The notes beneath the pieces are model-generated. The model saw only the letters and a program-made list of their open reading frames with translations, was not told the DNA's origin and ran no database searches. Below, piece after piece: positions 54,771 to 64,000 of a stretch of 64,000 nucleotides of DNA (position 1 is its first letter; every line of letters begins with the position of its first letter). Source of the DNA: Catenaria anguillulae PL171 (Eukaryota > Blastocladiomycota > Blastocladiomycetes > Blastocladiales > Catenariaceae); assembly GCA_002102555.1 (NCBI GenBank), contig MCFL01000033.1:247790-311789 (forward strand), written 5' to 3'. The translations under genes were made by a program, and so were the position numbers.

Positions 54771-55574
54771 GTCTGCCTGCTGCACGTGCCTTGCTTGTCT
54801 CGACGTTCAAGGTCTCCGCCATTCAACGGCCCACCAGTATCTTTTTTTCCCGTTTGTCTTGTTTCGTGCCTCACTTCCCGCTTTTTCGGCTCCCCCTATT
54901 TGTTTGTTCCTTCCCGATCGGTAGATATATATCTCTCTCTGTTGTTTGTCCTCTTTGCGTCGCTTTGTGTGGAATGTTGGGAATATACATCCTGCATTGG
55001 AACGAGGAATCGTTGCTCAATGGCGGAAGAATCCTGCAAGCCCGTGAGAGCCACATGCGGGCAACGAGAGCTTGTTCCAAGTGGAAACTTATTGCGACAA
55101 GCAATAGAAGTTTGCCTGGTCACGAGTCGGCCAGGAGCAGGACTGTGGTTCCTTGAGCAACTGAAAAAGTGAAGATGGTTGCCGTCAGGGTGTTGGGTGT
55201 CATTTTTCACACACAACAAACGCGCTTCAGATGTCACTTCGGATCGCGGGCGTCTGGCGTCAGCTTCTCGGCTTCGGATTGGCCCAACAGAAGAGCACTT
55301 CCGCGAGACAGACCCCTGAAGGCCTTGCTGTCGGACCTGCAAGTGGTCGTCGTCTTTCTCTTTCAGGACAGACTACTCTAAGTATTGTGAAGCTTGATGC
55401 AATTCTCAACTGAGTCAAGGTGCGCTCTTCACGTTGCGCCAGCCTATGTTTTTCCGTTACTGATGGTGAAAACATACTCACTTACGCCCAGTCTCTGAAA
55501 CGACACCGCACCCCTGCTAGTACCGCCATACCCTCCCCGCCCCGCCGACGCTCCCCGCCTTGCCCGCACCAACC
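54771..55574. other. Intergenic, promoter of acyl-CoA synthetase gene
   Basis: No coding pattern. A TATATATATC stretch near 54924 and pyrimidine-rich sequence near 54930-54960 could be regulatory, but nothing decides this. Confidence 0.45.
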
Positions 55575-58146
55575 ATGACCAAGGACACGCCCTTTGTCCC
55601 CAACAAGATCAATCTGCGCAAGCAATCCGTGCCCGTGCCGGGCACGGCGCGCGCCGGGTCGACGCCCGCGTACCGCAATGCCCTGACTGCCGACAAGCTT
55701 GTGGAAGGGTCGCCCATCAACGGGCAGCCACGCACCTTGTACGAGGCGTTCTACAACACGGCGCGCGCACACCCAGAGTACTTTTGCCTTGGGCACCGCC
55801 AAAAGACAGGGCCAGCGACCTGGGCACCCTACACGTGGCAAACGTATGGCCAGGTGGCCACGCGCGCAACGCATTTCGGGTCGGGGCTCATGCGCATCAT
55901 GGACGACATTGTTGTGCCCGCCGTGGGCATGCCCAAGACGGCCGCGCCTGGATCGCGCAGGGCGTTTCATCACTTGGGCTTGTACTCGGTGAACCGGCCC
56001 GAGTGGCTGATTGCCGACATTGGGTGCCACTCGTACTCGGCCGTGTCCGTGTCCTTGTACGATACGCTTGGCCCCGAGGCGTTGCAATTCATCATCAACC
56101 ATGCCGAGTTGCGCGTGGTGGTGTGCTCGGCCGACAAGCTCGTCAACTTGATTCGTGTGCGCGAGCAGTGCCCCGACTTGAAGGTGATCATTTCCATGGA
56201 TCCCTTGGATTCCGAGGCCAGCACGTATCTCAAGCTGTGGGCCGCCGAGAAGCACTTGACCATCATGTCGTTTGCCGAGGTGGAGGATTTGGGCAAGACG
56301 GCGCCCTTGAAGCACATGCCCCCGCTCAAGACGGATTTGGCCACCATCAACTACACTTCGGGCACCACCGGTACGCATGTCTCCTCTCGGCTTGTCACTT
56401 TTTCTCTTGCGCTACATCACTCGTACTGACAATACGATGTGCTCATTAGGCGACCCGAAGGGCGTTATGCTCACGCACGGCAACCTTGCCGCGCAGAACG
56501 TGTTGCCCTACTTTGGCGAAGCCATCTCCAACGACGACACGCACATCAGCTACCTTCCGCTCGGTATATTTCGAACCGTTTTTTCTTCGCTTGATTGTCT
56601 TCATGCTCACAATCTTGCCTTGATCAGCCCACATTTTCGAGCGCAGTGTCATCATGCAATCGCTGTCGGGTGGCGCCAAGGTCGGCTTTTTCCGCGGCGA
56701 CGTCAACTTGTTGATTGAGGACATTGCTGAGCTGCGCCCGACCGTGTTCCCGTCGGTTCCGCGCCTTCTCAACCGCGTACGTATTTGTTCTCTTCTCGTA
56801 CATCCTCCACCATGGACGGAATGTTTTCTCACCTCGCGAGCATCAACAGATCTATGCGCGTGTCCGCGCAGCGACCGTCGATGCCCCGGGCGTGCGCGGT
56901 GTGCTGTTCCGCCGCGCTGTCGCGGACAAGCTTGCGCGCCTCGAGTCTGGCGGCGGGTACACGCACGCATTCTGGGACGCACTTTTGTTTTCCAAGGTGC
57001 AAAAGGTGCTTGGCGGTAGGTTGCGGCTCATGATTACGGGTTCTGCGCCGCTTGGCAAGGACGTGATGCAGTTTTTGCGCGTCTGCTTTTCCACCGAGAT
57101 TCTGGAGGGGTATGGCCAAACAGAGAACGGGGCAGGTGCGACGATCCAGCTGCCCGGGGAATACGTTGCTGGGCAAGTCGGTGCTCCTTTCCCGAGGTAC
57201 GAGCTGTTTCCGTCCATTTCTCTCTCCGTTTTCACTGCACGATTCTCACATTTTCACTGCATGTCAAAGTTGCGAAGTCAAGCTCGAGTCTGTGCCCGAA
57301 ATGTCCTACACGGTCAACGACAAGCCCTTCCCGCGCGGCGAAATTTGTATTCGTGGGCCCAACGTGTCGATCGGCTACTGGAAGGATCCTGTCAAGACCA
57401 AGGAGACGTTTGACTCTGAAGGCTGGGTGCACACGGGCGACATTGGGTTGATTACGGATCGCGGCACATTTGTCATTATTGATCGCAAGGTAAATATTCT
57501 GCTTTTCTTGCTACTATTTCCGATCGGGCACTTTTCAAAGCATGACTGACACTGTTCTGTTTTTGACAACAGAAAAACATTTTCAAGCTCGCACAGGGCG
57601 AGTATGTTGCCCCCGAAAAGGTGGAAAACATTTTGGTCCTCTGCCCGTTGGTTGCCCAAGTCTTTGTGCACGGCGACTCGCTCCAGTCCGAGCTTGTGTG
57701 CGTTGCTGTGCCCAACGAGGAAACATTTATTCCATGGGCACGCACGCAGCTCAACAAGCCTGCGACCATGGACTTGAAGCAGTTGTGCGCCGACCCCGAA
57801 GTCGTCGAGGCGTTTTTGCACGAGTTGACTGTGATTGGCAAGGTACAATTCCCACTTTGGCTGAGCTTGGATGAGTGTGTGCATTCTGACTCCAACATCT
57901 CTGTTCTATCCCGCAACCACAATCCAGGAAAAAAAGCTTCGCGGGTTCGAGTTTGTCAAGGCCGTGTACCTTGAGCCCGAGCAATTCACCATCGAAAACA
58001 ACTTGCTCACGCCGTCATTCAAGCTCAAGCGCCAAGATGCCATGAACAAGTATCGCAAGCAGCTCGATGCCTTGTACGCCAAGCTGGCGGCCGAAAAGAC
58101 GGCCGCGTCCGAGGGTGGCGCGCTCATGTCCAAGGCAAAGCTGTAA
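55575..58146 (+). CDS. Long-chain acyl-CoA synthetase with C-terminal AKL
   Basis: Activates fatty acids to acyl-CoA using ATP. Visible motifs: [10 protein letters not shown] split by an intron from [12 protein letters not shown] (P-loop-like AMP-binding motif), SYLPL then [97 protein letters not shown] (the conserved TGD) and [20 protein letters not shown]. Six introns of about 65-85 bp are placed near 56371, 56562, 56777, 57196, 57489 and 57843. The start is [10 protein letters not shown] at 55575, with an upstream in-frame Met at 55560. The protein ends LMSKAKL. Ala-Lys-Leu is a known variant of the PTS1 peroxisome signal, so beta-oxidation in peroxisomes is a likely role. About 690 residues. 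Confidence 0.93.
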
Positions 58147-59105
58147 AAGACCCGAGGTCCGCAGACTGGCCAGCGGCTTGTGTTGGAGCCGCAAAGCTGC
58201 TTGAGTATGTTGATGATGACCGAGTTTGTGTCATTGATATCGCTTTTCCGTCCTCATTTGTATTCCAGGAGTTGGGTCGTATTGATTCCTTGCATGTTTT
58301 CGGCCACAAATGCATAATGCGTTGAGGAATTCCACATTACCGATGAGGTGACACCAGCGGGACAATTTATCAAGCTGGGATGAACCCTCGCGAACATCGA
58401 GACAAGGTTACCCATCATACGCAGTCGGCGATCTTACAGTATTCATGCATGACATTGTTCCCCCCCATTTGCATCAAAGTATTTTATACGAAATGGACCA
58501 AAGTTCGAATGGACCATGCTATGGTTCTCTTTGATCGTCTCGCAGTGACATCAGCGATCAGCCTCAAAGCTTCCCCATTTCGATCAGTTGCCCTGCTCCA
58601 CTCGGCCAGCCCTCCGCCACCGACTTGGTTTGGGCACAGGCGAACCAATCGGCAACTTGTCGCACTCGCCGCCGTCGACTTGACTTGCTCGCCAGTATTC
58701 TTGCTCTTTGGTAATTGATTGGAGCAAGAACACCTTCTCTCCATTCCTTAGACTTGACCTTAGACGACGCTCGTAGTTGCTCTCGACACCGCTCCGTGAC
58801 ACCCTTTGCAGAGAATCGCATCCATTTCAAAAAGCAGTGACCGCCGCCGTTTGCCGACCTCTCCTGCCCGACTCTGATTCCGACTCCGATTCCCACAAAG
58901 CTCGAGATCGACGACTGCCTCCTTCCATCTTGATATTCACATTTACCTTCCTCGCATTCCGACCTGTGTGAGTCCATTCGTTCAATGTTCACCCACGTCG
59001 CCATCAACATCATCATCAACCAGTGAAAGCCGTCCATCCACCATCTCAACCTCAACCTCAACACATACCAACAACAAACCCGAAATCCTATTCTTTTTTT
59101 TCATC
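58147..59105. other. Intergenic
   Basis: 3' flank of the acyl-CoA synthetase gene and a long 5' leader of the CCCH gene, rich in TC and CAAC runs near 58980-59100. No protein domain is seen. Confidence 0.55.
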
Positions 59106-60945
59106 ATGTCGACTGTATACCTTGGACTCGCAGCGTCTGCTGGCGCCGCCGCCGTTTACGTTGGCCGCCGCTTGTCTGGTACGTCTCACGTTTGCAAGTT
59201 GTCTCACGCCTGGCGTTTCGTTGCTCACTTTTTTACTTGTCCTTTTGCCCTTGACAGTCAAACTCGGCGGCAAGGACGGCGACCAGGCTGCCGCAGATAT
59301 CGCCACCGCCACGAGTCCCACCAGCGGCGCTCCCGCGACCCCGGCAAAGGATCCGCAAGAGCATGCCGACCTGACTGAGGTCGTGGTGGATCAAACCCCG
59401 CCCAGCAGCCAAGTGTCGGCATCGTCGGCTCCCACTCGTTCTGTGGGCCCGGCTCTGACCAATGCCCCCGTCACGCCGCCCGCCACGCCAATCCAGCCTC
59501 CTGCGCTCCAGCTCGACCAGCTGGATCCCATCACTATTTCCAAACCCTCGTCGGCGTCTGCTTCCTTGTCGCTGTCTTCGGCGTCCTCCATTTCCACTGC
59601 AAGTACCACGTCGACCGCGCCGACGGTCCCGCTGCATACCATCACCGAAGACGATGACGACGAGTCTCTTTCCATGCGGCGTCCCATGTCGCAGTGCTTG
59701 TCAGTCATGTCAGAGGACGAGCGTGAGGACGATAGCGCGCTGCGCAAGATGCAACGCCGGGCGTCCAACTTGAACCTCAAAGCGCCCGAGTTTGTTCCGT
59801 CCCCGTCCACGTCGCGCGCTGGATCGCCCACGGGCAGTGCCGTGTCGGGTCAGGACAAGAAGGATGGGGAGGTGGATGATGCGGATAAGCCAAAGAAGAT
59901 CCGGTGTGCGTATTGGCCCCAGTGCAAGGTATGCATTCGCGTTCTTTGTCAAGTTGGTTGCATTGAAGCCTCACTTGCGCTAACTTGTTCGGGATCTCGC
60001 ATCAACAGTATGGCCAATTGTGCAAGTACTGGCACCCTACCCATGCCTGCATGTACGTCTGACATCGCCCACCTTCACCCTCAGGCTCGCGTGCACCCTC
60101 CATATGCTTACTTTCGCTTCAAATGCAATAGGAACGAGCAAAACAAGGTCAAGTACCCGAACGGCTGCGTTTACGGCACCCGCTGCTTCTTTTACCACGA
60201 ATCCGAAGCCGTCTACCTCGCGACCATGGGTGTCTTCCCGCCGTACCCACGCTCGCTCGGCATTGGCCCCAACACTCCTCCTGCTGCCGCAACCATCTCC
60301 CGCCCGGGATCCTTCTCTGCACCCTCATCTCCCACAGGCTCGCCAAACCGCCGGTCGTCGGCCATGATCCTGCCCTCGCAACGGTCCAGCCCACTGGTCG
60401 GCCCCATCTCTGTTCCGGCGCCCTACGGGTACGCGTCCCAGGGCTCATCGGCACCCAACAGCCCCGTGGCGTTGGGATCGGTGCAGCCATACCACCAGCA
60501 CCATCAGCAGTCGCACTCGCCGTCCATCGGCGGGTACCCGCCGCAGTTTGTCCCGCAAGCCCCTTTCCAACAGCCCGGATTCGGTCCTGTGCCTTACCAG
60601 CATGCGCAAATCGGACACGTTGCGCAGCACGGCCACCACGCCTTGCGCAAGCCGCGGTCCATGTCTGTCCTTGTCCCCGGACCCGGCAACGCCGGCTCGC
60701 CGCCGACAATGACGCGCGACGCGCTCGTTGGCTTGGCTTCATCGACGCCGCCGCCCGCAGGCGCACGACACATCGGGCTCGAGTCTGCGGCACCCGGGCA
60801 TGGGGCGCCCAGGAGGATGCGGTCGGCCACGGCGTTGAGGCAGGAGAGTGGTGCCGCGCAGGGACACGAGCGGCGCGCGTCCTTGTTGAACGTGCAAGCA
60901 AATGAGTTTACGCCAGCAACGGCGGCGGCAGTGTCTGTTGAGTAA
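59106..60945 (+). CDS. CCCH zinc-finger protein with N-terminal membrane segment and two PAM2 motifs
   Basis: Exon 1 codes MSTVYLGLAASAGAAAVYVG then RRLS, a short hydrophobic anchor followed by Arg residues. After an intron (donor GTACGT near 59179, acceptor TTGACAG) comes a Ser/Thr/Pro-rich region. SNLNLKAPEFVPS (about 59764-59802) fits the PAM2 consensus, which binds the MLLE domain of poly(A)-binding protein. Two CCCH-like fingers follow across two introns: RCAYWPQCKYGQLCKYWHPT and YPNGCVYGTRCFFYHESEAV. The first has spacing C-x5-C-x5-C-x3-H; the second is similar. A long Pro/Gln/Ser/His-rich region precedes a second PAM2-like motif, SLLNVQANEFTPA (about 60880-60918), near the end. The combination suggests an RNA-binding protein tethered to a membrane and to PABP. 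The family is not recognised as a whole. Confidence 0.8.
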
Positions 60946-61090
60946 TCTTTTTGGATCTGCTTTTGCGATTGCGTGCGTTCGGGTTATTGATGAGGGTTTG
61001 GTTGGTTGAATGAGATTGAAATGAGAATGGAGTCCAGTGAAATTGAATTGTCCTGGACTCGGCCTTGCCTGGTTGATTGTTGGAGTATCA

Positions 61091-61982
61091 TCACCTTGTT
61101 GAAATGTTGAAATCTGTCTGTTTGTCGTTTCCTCTTTGTACTAATACACTCACACTCTGTAGTCACAAGCCGTGGACAAAGTGCAGTAAAGGAGAATTGA
61201 TCTGGGATCCAGTGGCACAATCATCGAGCCATCAAAGCTTACAATGTCGACCGCAAAGCATGATACTCACCCTGCCTCAACGCCCATACCGTCGACCCTT
61301 GCGACTCGGCATTCCTCAAATCCAAATGGTCGACATGATTGACCGTTACGTACACCAACCCGAAATGGCTCGACACCTTGGCAAGGTCGCTTGACGGGAC
61401 GGCATCACTCGTTTTTGAATCCAAGTACGTCTGCTTGGCTGCTGGCGATTGTACAGCCCACATGCGCTCACGGACTTGCTGCCAGTTGACCTTGCTCGAA
61501 GTTGCCGTCGAAACTGTCGAAGCGTTTCCATCGACCACCACACCAACACCGGACAGTCGAAACTGCTCGCGCGAATGCGAAAAGTACCAGCACACCTCGA
61601 CCAGTGGATTGTCCTTGATTTCCGTCACCTTGCGGGTCCGCAAATCGGTCACAAACAGTAAATGGACAAGCTCATCTTGAGCCGCAGCTACCGAATGCGG
61701 CGATGTCTTGATCCAATCATCGGCAAAGTGCGCAGTCCCATTGGCAACGAGACCACGAAATACGACAGTGCGGACTCGGGGTGCCCACGACGGCGATTGA
61801 AGAGGCGATGCTGGGGTGGAGATTGTCCCGCAGGTTGCGAGCTGAACGTATTTGACTGGATGACCCAGGACTGCAAAGTTGCTGGCCAGGGAAGCGTGAA
61901 GACGGTCGATCCAGCGGTGGGCGGACATGGTGGACATGGTGGACATGGTGGACATGGTGGACATGGTGGACATGGTGGACAT
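61091..61982 (-). CDS. Pyridoxamine-phosphate-oxidase-like flavoprotein (Alr4036 type)
   Basis: The N-terminus is MSTMSTMST repeated from a 9-bp unit, then SAHRWIDRLHASLASNF. The FMN-binding split-barrel has YVQLATCGTISTPASPLQ, RVRTVVFRGLVANGTAHF, LLFVTDLRTRKVTEIKDNPL and VEVCWYFSHSREQFRLSGVG; the Arg-Thr-Val-Val-Phe-Arg-Gly and Glu-Val-Cys-Trp-Tyr-Phe blocks are typical of the PPOX family related to Alr4036. Later NWQQVRERMWAVQSPAAKQT matches the region before the dimer contact. The frame stops at 61239, but CAG|GTGAGTAT at about 61277 is a good donor, and a last exon from about 61155 would end at 61091 with SVSVLVQRGNDKQ. Substrate unknown; homologues may oxidise pyridoxamine phosphate or bind other cofactors. 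Confidence 0.75.
61923..61982 (-). repeat. 9-bp tandem repeat at the translation start (ATGTCCACC units)
   Basis: Six identical ATGTCCACC units plus a variant ATGTCCGCC lie head to tail, each supplying an in-frame ATG. They code Met-Ser-Thr repeats at the start of the PPOX-like gene. Confidence 0.97.
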
Positions 61983-62246
61983 GGAGCAGAGCCTGGGAAC
62001 GTTAGACGGAAGCTGACGGCGCTGTATTGCTTTGGCTTAATTGGTTTATACGGTTGTTGCGTGCACAGTAAAGAGTTTGACAAGTTTTGGTTGATGCAAC
62101 GTCTCGGTCCGTCGCGGATTGCGACAGGCGGAACGTCGGCCGTGCTTCACAAAGCGATGCGCTGTCCTTCCACAACCGAGGAAAGGACACAAAATCTGAC
62201 AGTGGACTCAGAAAAACAACAACAAGAATCACGTGCAACCATTCAT

Positions 62247-63220
62247 TCATGATGTATCCGTGTACGCCCTCTCGACTTGCTCGCTCATTCGGTCCAATAG
62301 TTCAGATCGGTACTGATCAAGTGAGACAGACCTCAGGGAAGAAGGATTCGGATGGCTGTGTTGCCAAACGTGCTCAGCAACAGCGACAACGGCAACCCCA
62401 CAGTCCGACCCTAATCAATGAGGATGCAGTATACGATCAGTTCCAGGAGTGCTCCAATTGTCAAGAAAGCCAACCAAGTCGCGCACCGTTGATTTGCTGA
62501 GGACAGGTACCATTCTGAATGGAGCAAGCGCTCGAAGGCCACCCAAGGAGTCGCGAGACAATCTTGGCAAGAGAGGCGGCAGGTCGGCTGTTGTGGGACA
62601 TCATGCTGTCGTGATGGATGAAGACTCGATTGGGAACGTCAGCCACAAGGGTAGACCTGGAAAAGCAGCGGTGCGGCAACAACTCTGTCAGCGTAATGAC
62701 TGGCATTTCAGTCAGTCCCACGCCCATTTACCAATGAGTCCCGCCAAATCCATGCCCAGAAACGTTGTTGACAGGCAGTACAATCAGGTCACAGGTAAAG
62801 ATGGCGTGGTCGTGTCCGAGAATGCTACGAATGGCGTCTGAATCTGTACATGCAATAGAGGACTAGAACTATGAGCGAGCGATGCAACGCTTGCCGATGG
62901 AACAACTGACGCAAGTGCACCTTCAATCGATAACAATAGCCGGGAGATGCTTGGCTCAATCAACGCGATGGAGCTCGAATGTCCTTGATGCCGCTTCTCG
63001 TACTGTTGGAAGAGCCTTTGGAGCAAACCATTCATACATACAAAATCAGCCGCAGATCCACCCAATGAAGAACTAATGTTGGTCACACATAGTCAACGGA
63101 CTCAAAGAACACAGCGATTACAGCATCAGTGAGCCAGTTGCTTGGGCGCAAGGAGACAATATCCGAGTGGTACGCGCTGGCATTGCCAATTGTGAAAATT
63201 AAACGGTCTTGCGAGTCCAT
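62247..63220 (-). CDS. SENP8/NEDP1-like Ulp1-family (C48) cysteine protease
   Basis: Deneddylase-type protease assembled from short exons. Exon 1, from Met at 63220, reads MDSQDRLIFTIGNASAYHSD and IVSLRPSNWLTDAVIAVFFE, matching the SENP8 'sDv.lL.p.nWLnD' start. Exon 2 includes SIALIEPSISRLLLS and then AIFTCDLIVLPVNNVSG with GFGGTHW holding the catalytic His. An intron (GTAAAT..TTCCAG, about 62683-62757) joins in frame to STLVADVPNRVFIHHDSMMS, where Asp is the second catalytic residue. A last intron (about 62411-62486) joins PQQINGS to SDCGVAVVAVAEHVWQ, giving the catalytic Cys in DCG with the preceding Gln, and the protein ends AYTDTS at 62247. All three catalytic residues are intact. Expected role is processing or removal of NEDD8. 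The short frames alone would not reveal this gene. Confidence 0.85.
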
Positions 63221-64000
63221 TGCGATGGGTTAGCTATTGCCTCGGTGCTGATTCAGAGCGACGGAGTGTCGTCGTAGTTGAGTTGATTAGCAGAAGCAGA
63301 GCAGCAGCAGATCGACGGCTCCTTCTAGTTCCGCAAGTACGTGAATGCAGACTAGCGCGACCCGCCGGCGTTGCCCGGCCACATCAGCTTGAAAGATCGG
63401 GGTGAAGGTGACTGTTCCAACGTGGCCGTCTCCGACTCGAGTCAGTCAAGGAGCACCCCCAACGGATTCCCAGACAGATTGATGCTCCATTGCAAGTGAA
63501 AGTTGTACATTGACAGACACCCCATTGGGAAGGATGGTAAATTAGTCCCACAGCAAGAAACACATGAATGGAAGTGGAACAGATATTGGCAGATACATGG
63601 ACAACGAAACCAACATCAATCTGCATACTTCCACAACCGTCTTGTCATCCATTCATGCCTGCGACCGATAAACAGGCTCACCACCTGCTCTTGCGTCGAC
63701 CCTGCAAACTCTCTTGTACCACCAACGTATTTCTCTGAAAACTGGCCAACACTCATCCAGCACGCTCATCACACATTCCAGTTACCGAACAGCAGCGCCT
63801 GACCCAACGCATCCCGCGTGTCCTACAGGTCCCAATGATTCCGCGCCCGTGTCACCCACCAACTGGCGTTGCGTATCCAGTGCATCCCAGTGCGACCCAA
63901 CCATCCCACGTATCGCGCGGATCGCGCAAGCATTCCCGTATTCAAGCGCGACCCGTGCAGCCCGTACAACCCGTGGTCCGTGTATTGACCGCCTCGCAGC
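63221..64000. other. No supported gene
   Basis: On the minus strand a frame at 63384-63626 has CQCTTFTCNGASICLGIRWG and another nearby has SINLSGNPLGVLLD, both faintly LRR-like, but no exon chain holds together. A CGCATCCCG/CGACCC-rich stretch fills 63800-64000. Partial genes at the right edge cannot be excluded. Confidence 0.35.

Overview
The window is nuclear DNA from a fungus. It is intron-rich: most genes carry 1-10 introns of about 60-130 bp with GT..AG ends, and donors reading GTACGT or close to it recur in many genes. The coding sequence is GC-rich and the genes are closely packed. The gene content is typical eukaryotic housekeeping (MMS19, Hem25 glycine carrier, XPR1/SYG1, TAD2, mL43, MINDY, Pam17, COX5, QCR7, SENP8/NEDP1). 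Added to it are a cyclic-nucleotide-binding protein, an LRR receptor-like membrane protein and ankyrin-like repeats with a 'WW' signature. Together these suggest an early-diverging zoosporic fungus, possibly a blastocladiomycete such as Catenaria or Allomyces. That assignment is an inference and no search was run.

Layout from the left. 1-2.8 kb: MMS19, minus strand, running off the left edge. 3.5-4.7 kb: Hem25-type mitochondrial carrier. 4.9-7.9 kb: tandem CNB-domain protein. 8.2-9.2 kb: broken ankyrin-like gene. 9.9-13.7 kb: SPX-EXS (XPR1/SYG1) phosphate transporter. 14.4-17.0 kb: two tandem paralogues of an unrecognised multi-pass membrane protein. 17.2-18.6 kb: a small membrane protein divergent from TAD2. 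18.7-20.3 kb: DOMON-cytochrome b561 protein. 21.2-22.5 kb: UBXN4-like UBX protein. 22.7-24.5 kb: secreted HExxHG-type protein.

25.3-32.2 kb is an accessory island. It holds a Ty3/gypsy RT-RNase H remnant, a MULE-like transposase remnant, and a lineage-specific gene family in which a dead copy sits 3 kb from an intact one. 33.2-39.0 kb: mL43, MINDY, an M20 amidohydrolase and an unrecognised gene. 40.2-42.1 kb: a transmembrane LRR protein whose LRRs come from a 159-bp exon-plus-intron unit repeated in tandem. 42.7-45.8 kb: a second Ty3/gypsy remnant (gag, protease, start of RT). 46.1-63.2 kb: Pam17, a bromodomain protein, PABPN1-like, COX5, QCR7, a long-chain acyl-CoA synthetase ending in AKL, a CCCH protein with two PAM2 motifs, a PPOX-family flavoprotein with repeated start codons, and a SENP8/NEDP1 protease spread over short exons.

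Themes. Several genes serve mitochondria (Hem25, mL43, Pam17, COX5, QCR7). The PABPN1-like protein and the PAM2/CCCH protein both belong to poly(A)-RNA biology. MINDY, UBXN4-like and SENP8 belong to ubiquitin and NEDD8 handling. In the left ~25 kb, conserved proteins repeatedly break by one missing base, often inside a homopolymer, while genes from about 34 kb rightward mostly read clean. I take most of these breaks as assembly errors rather than biology. Exon boundaries below were placed by eye.
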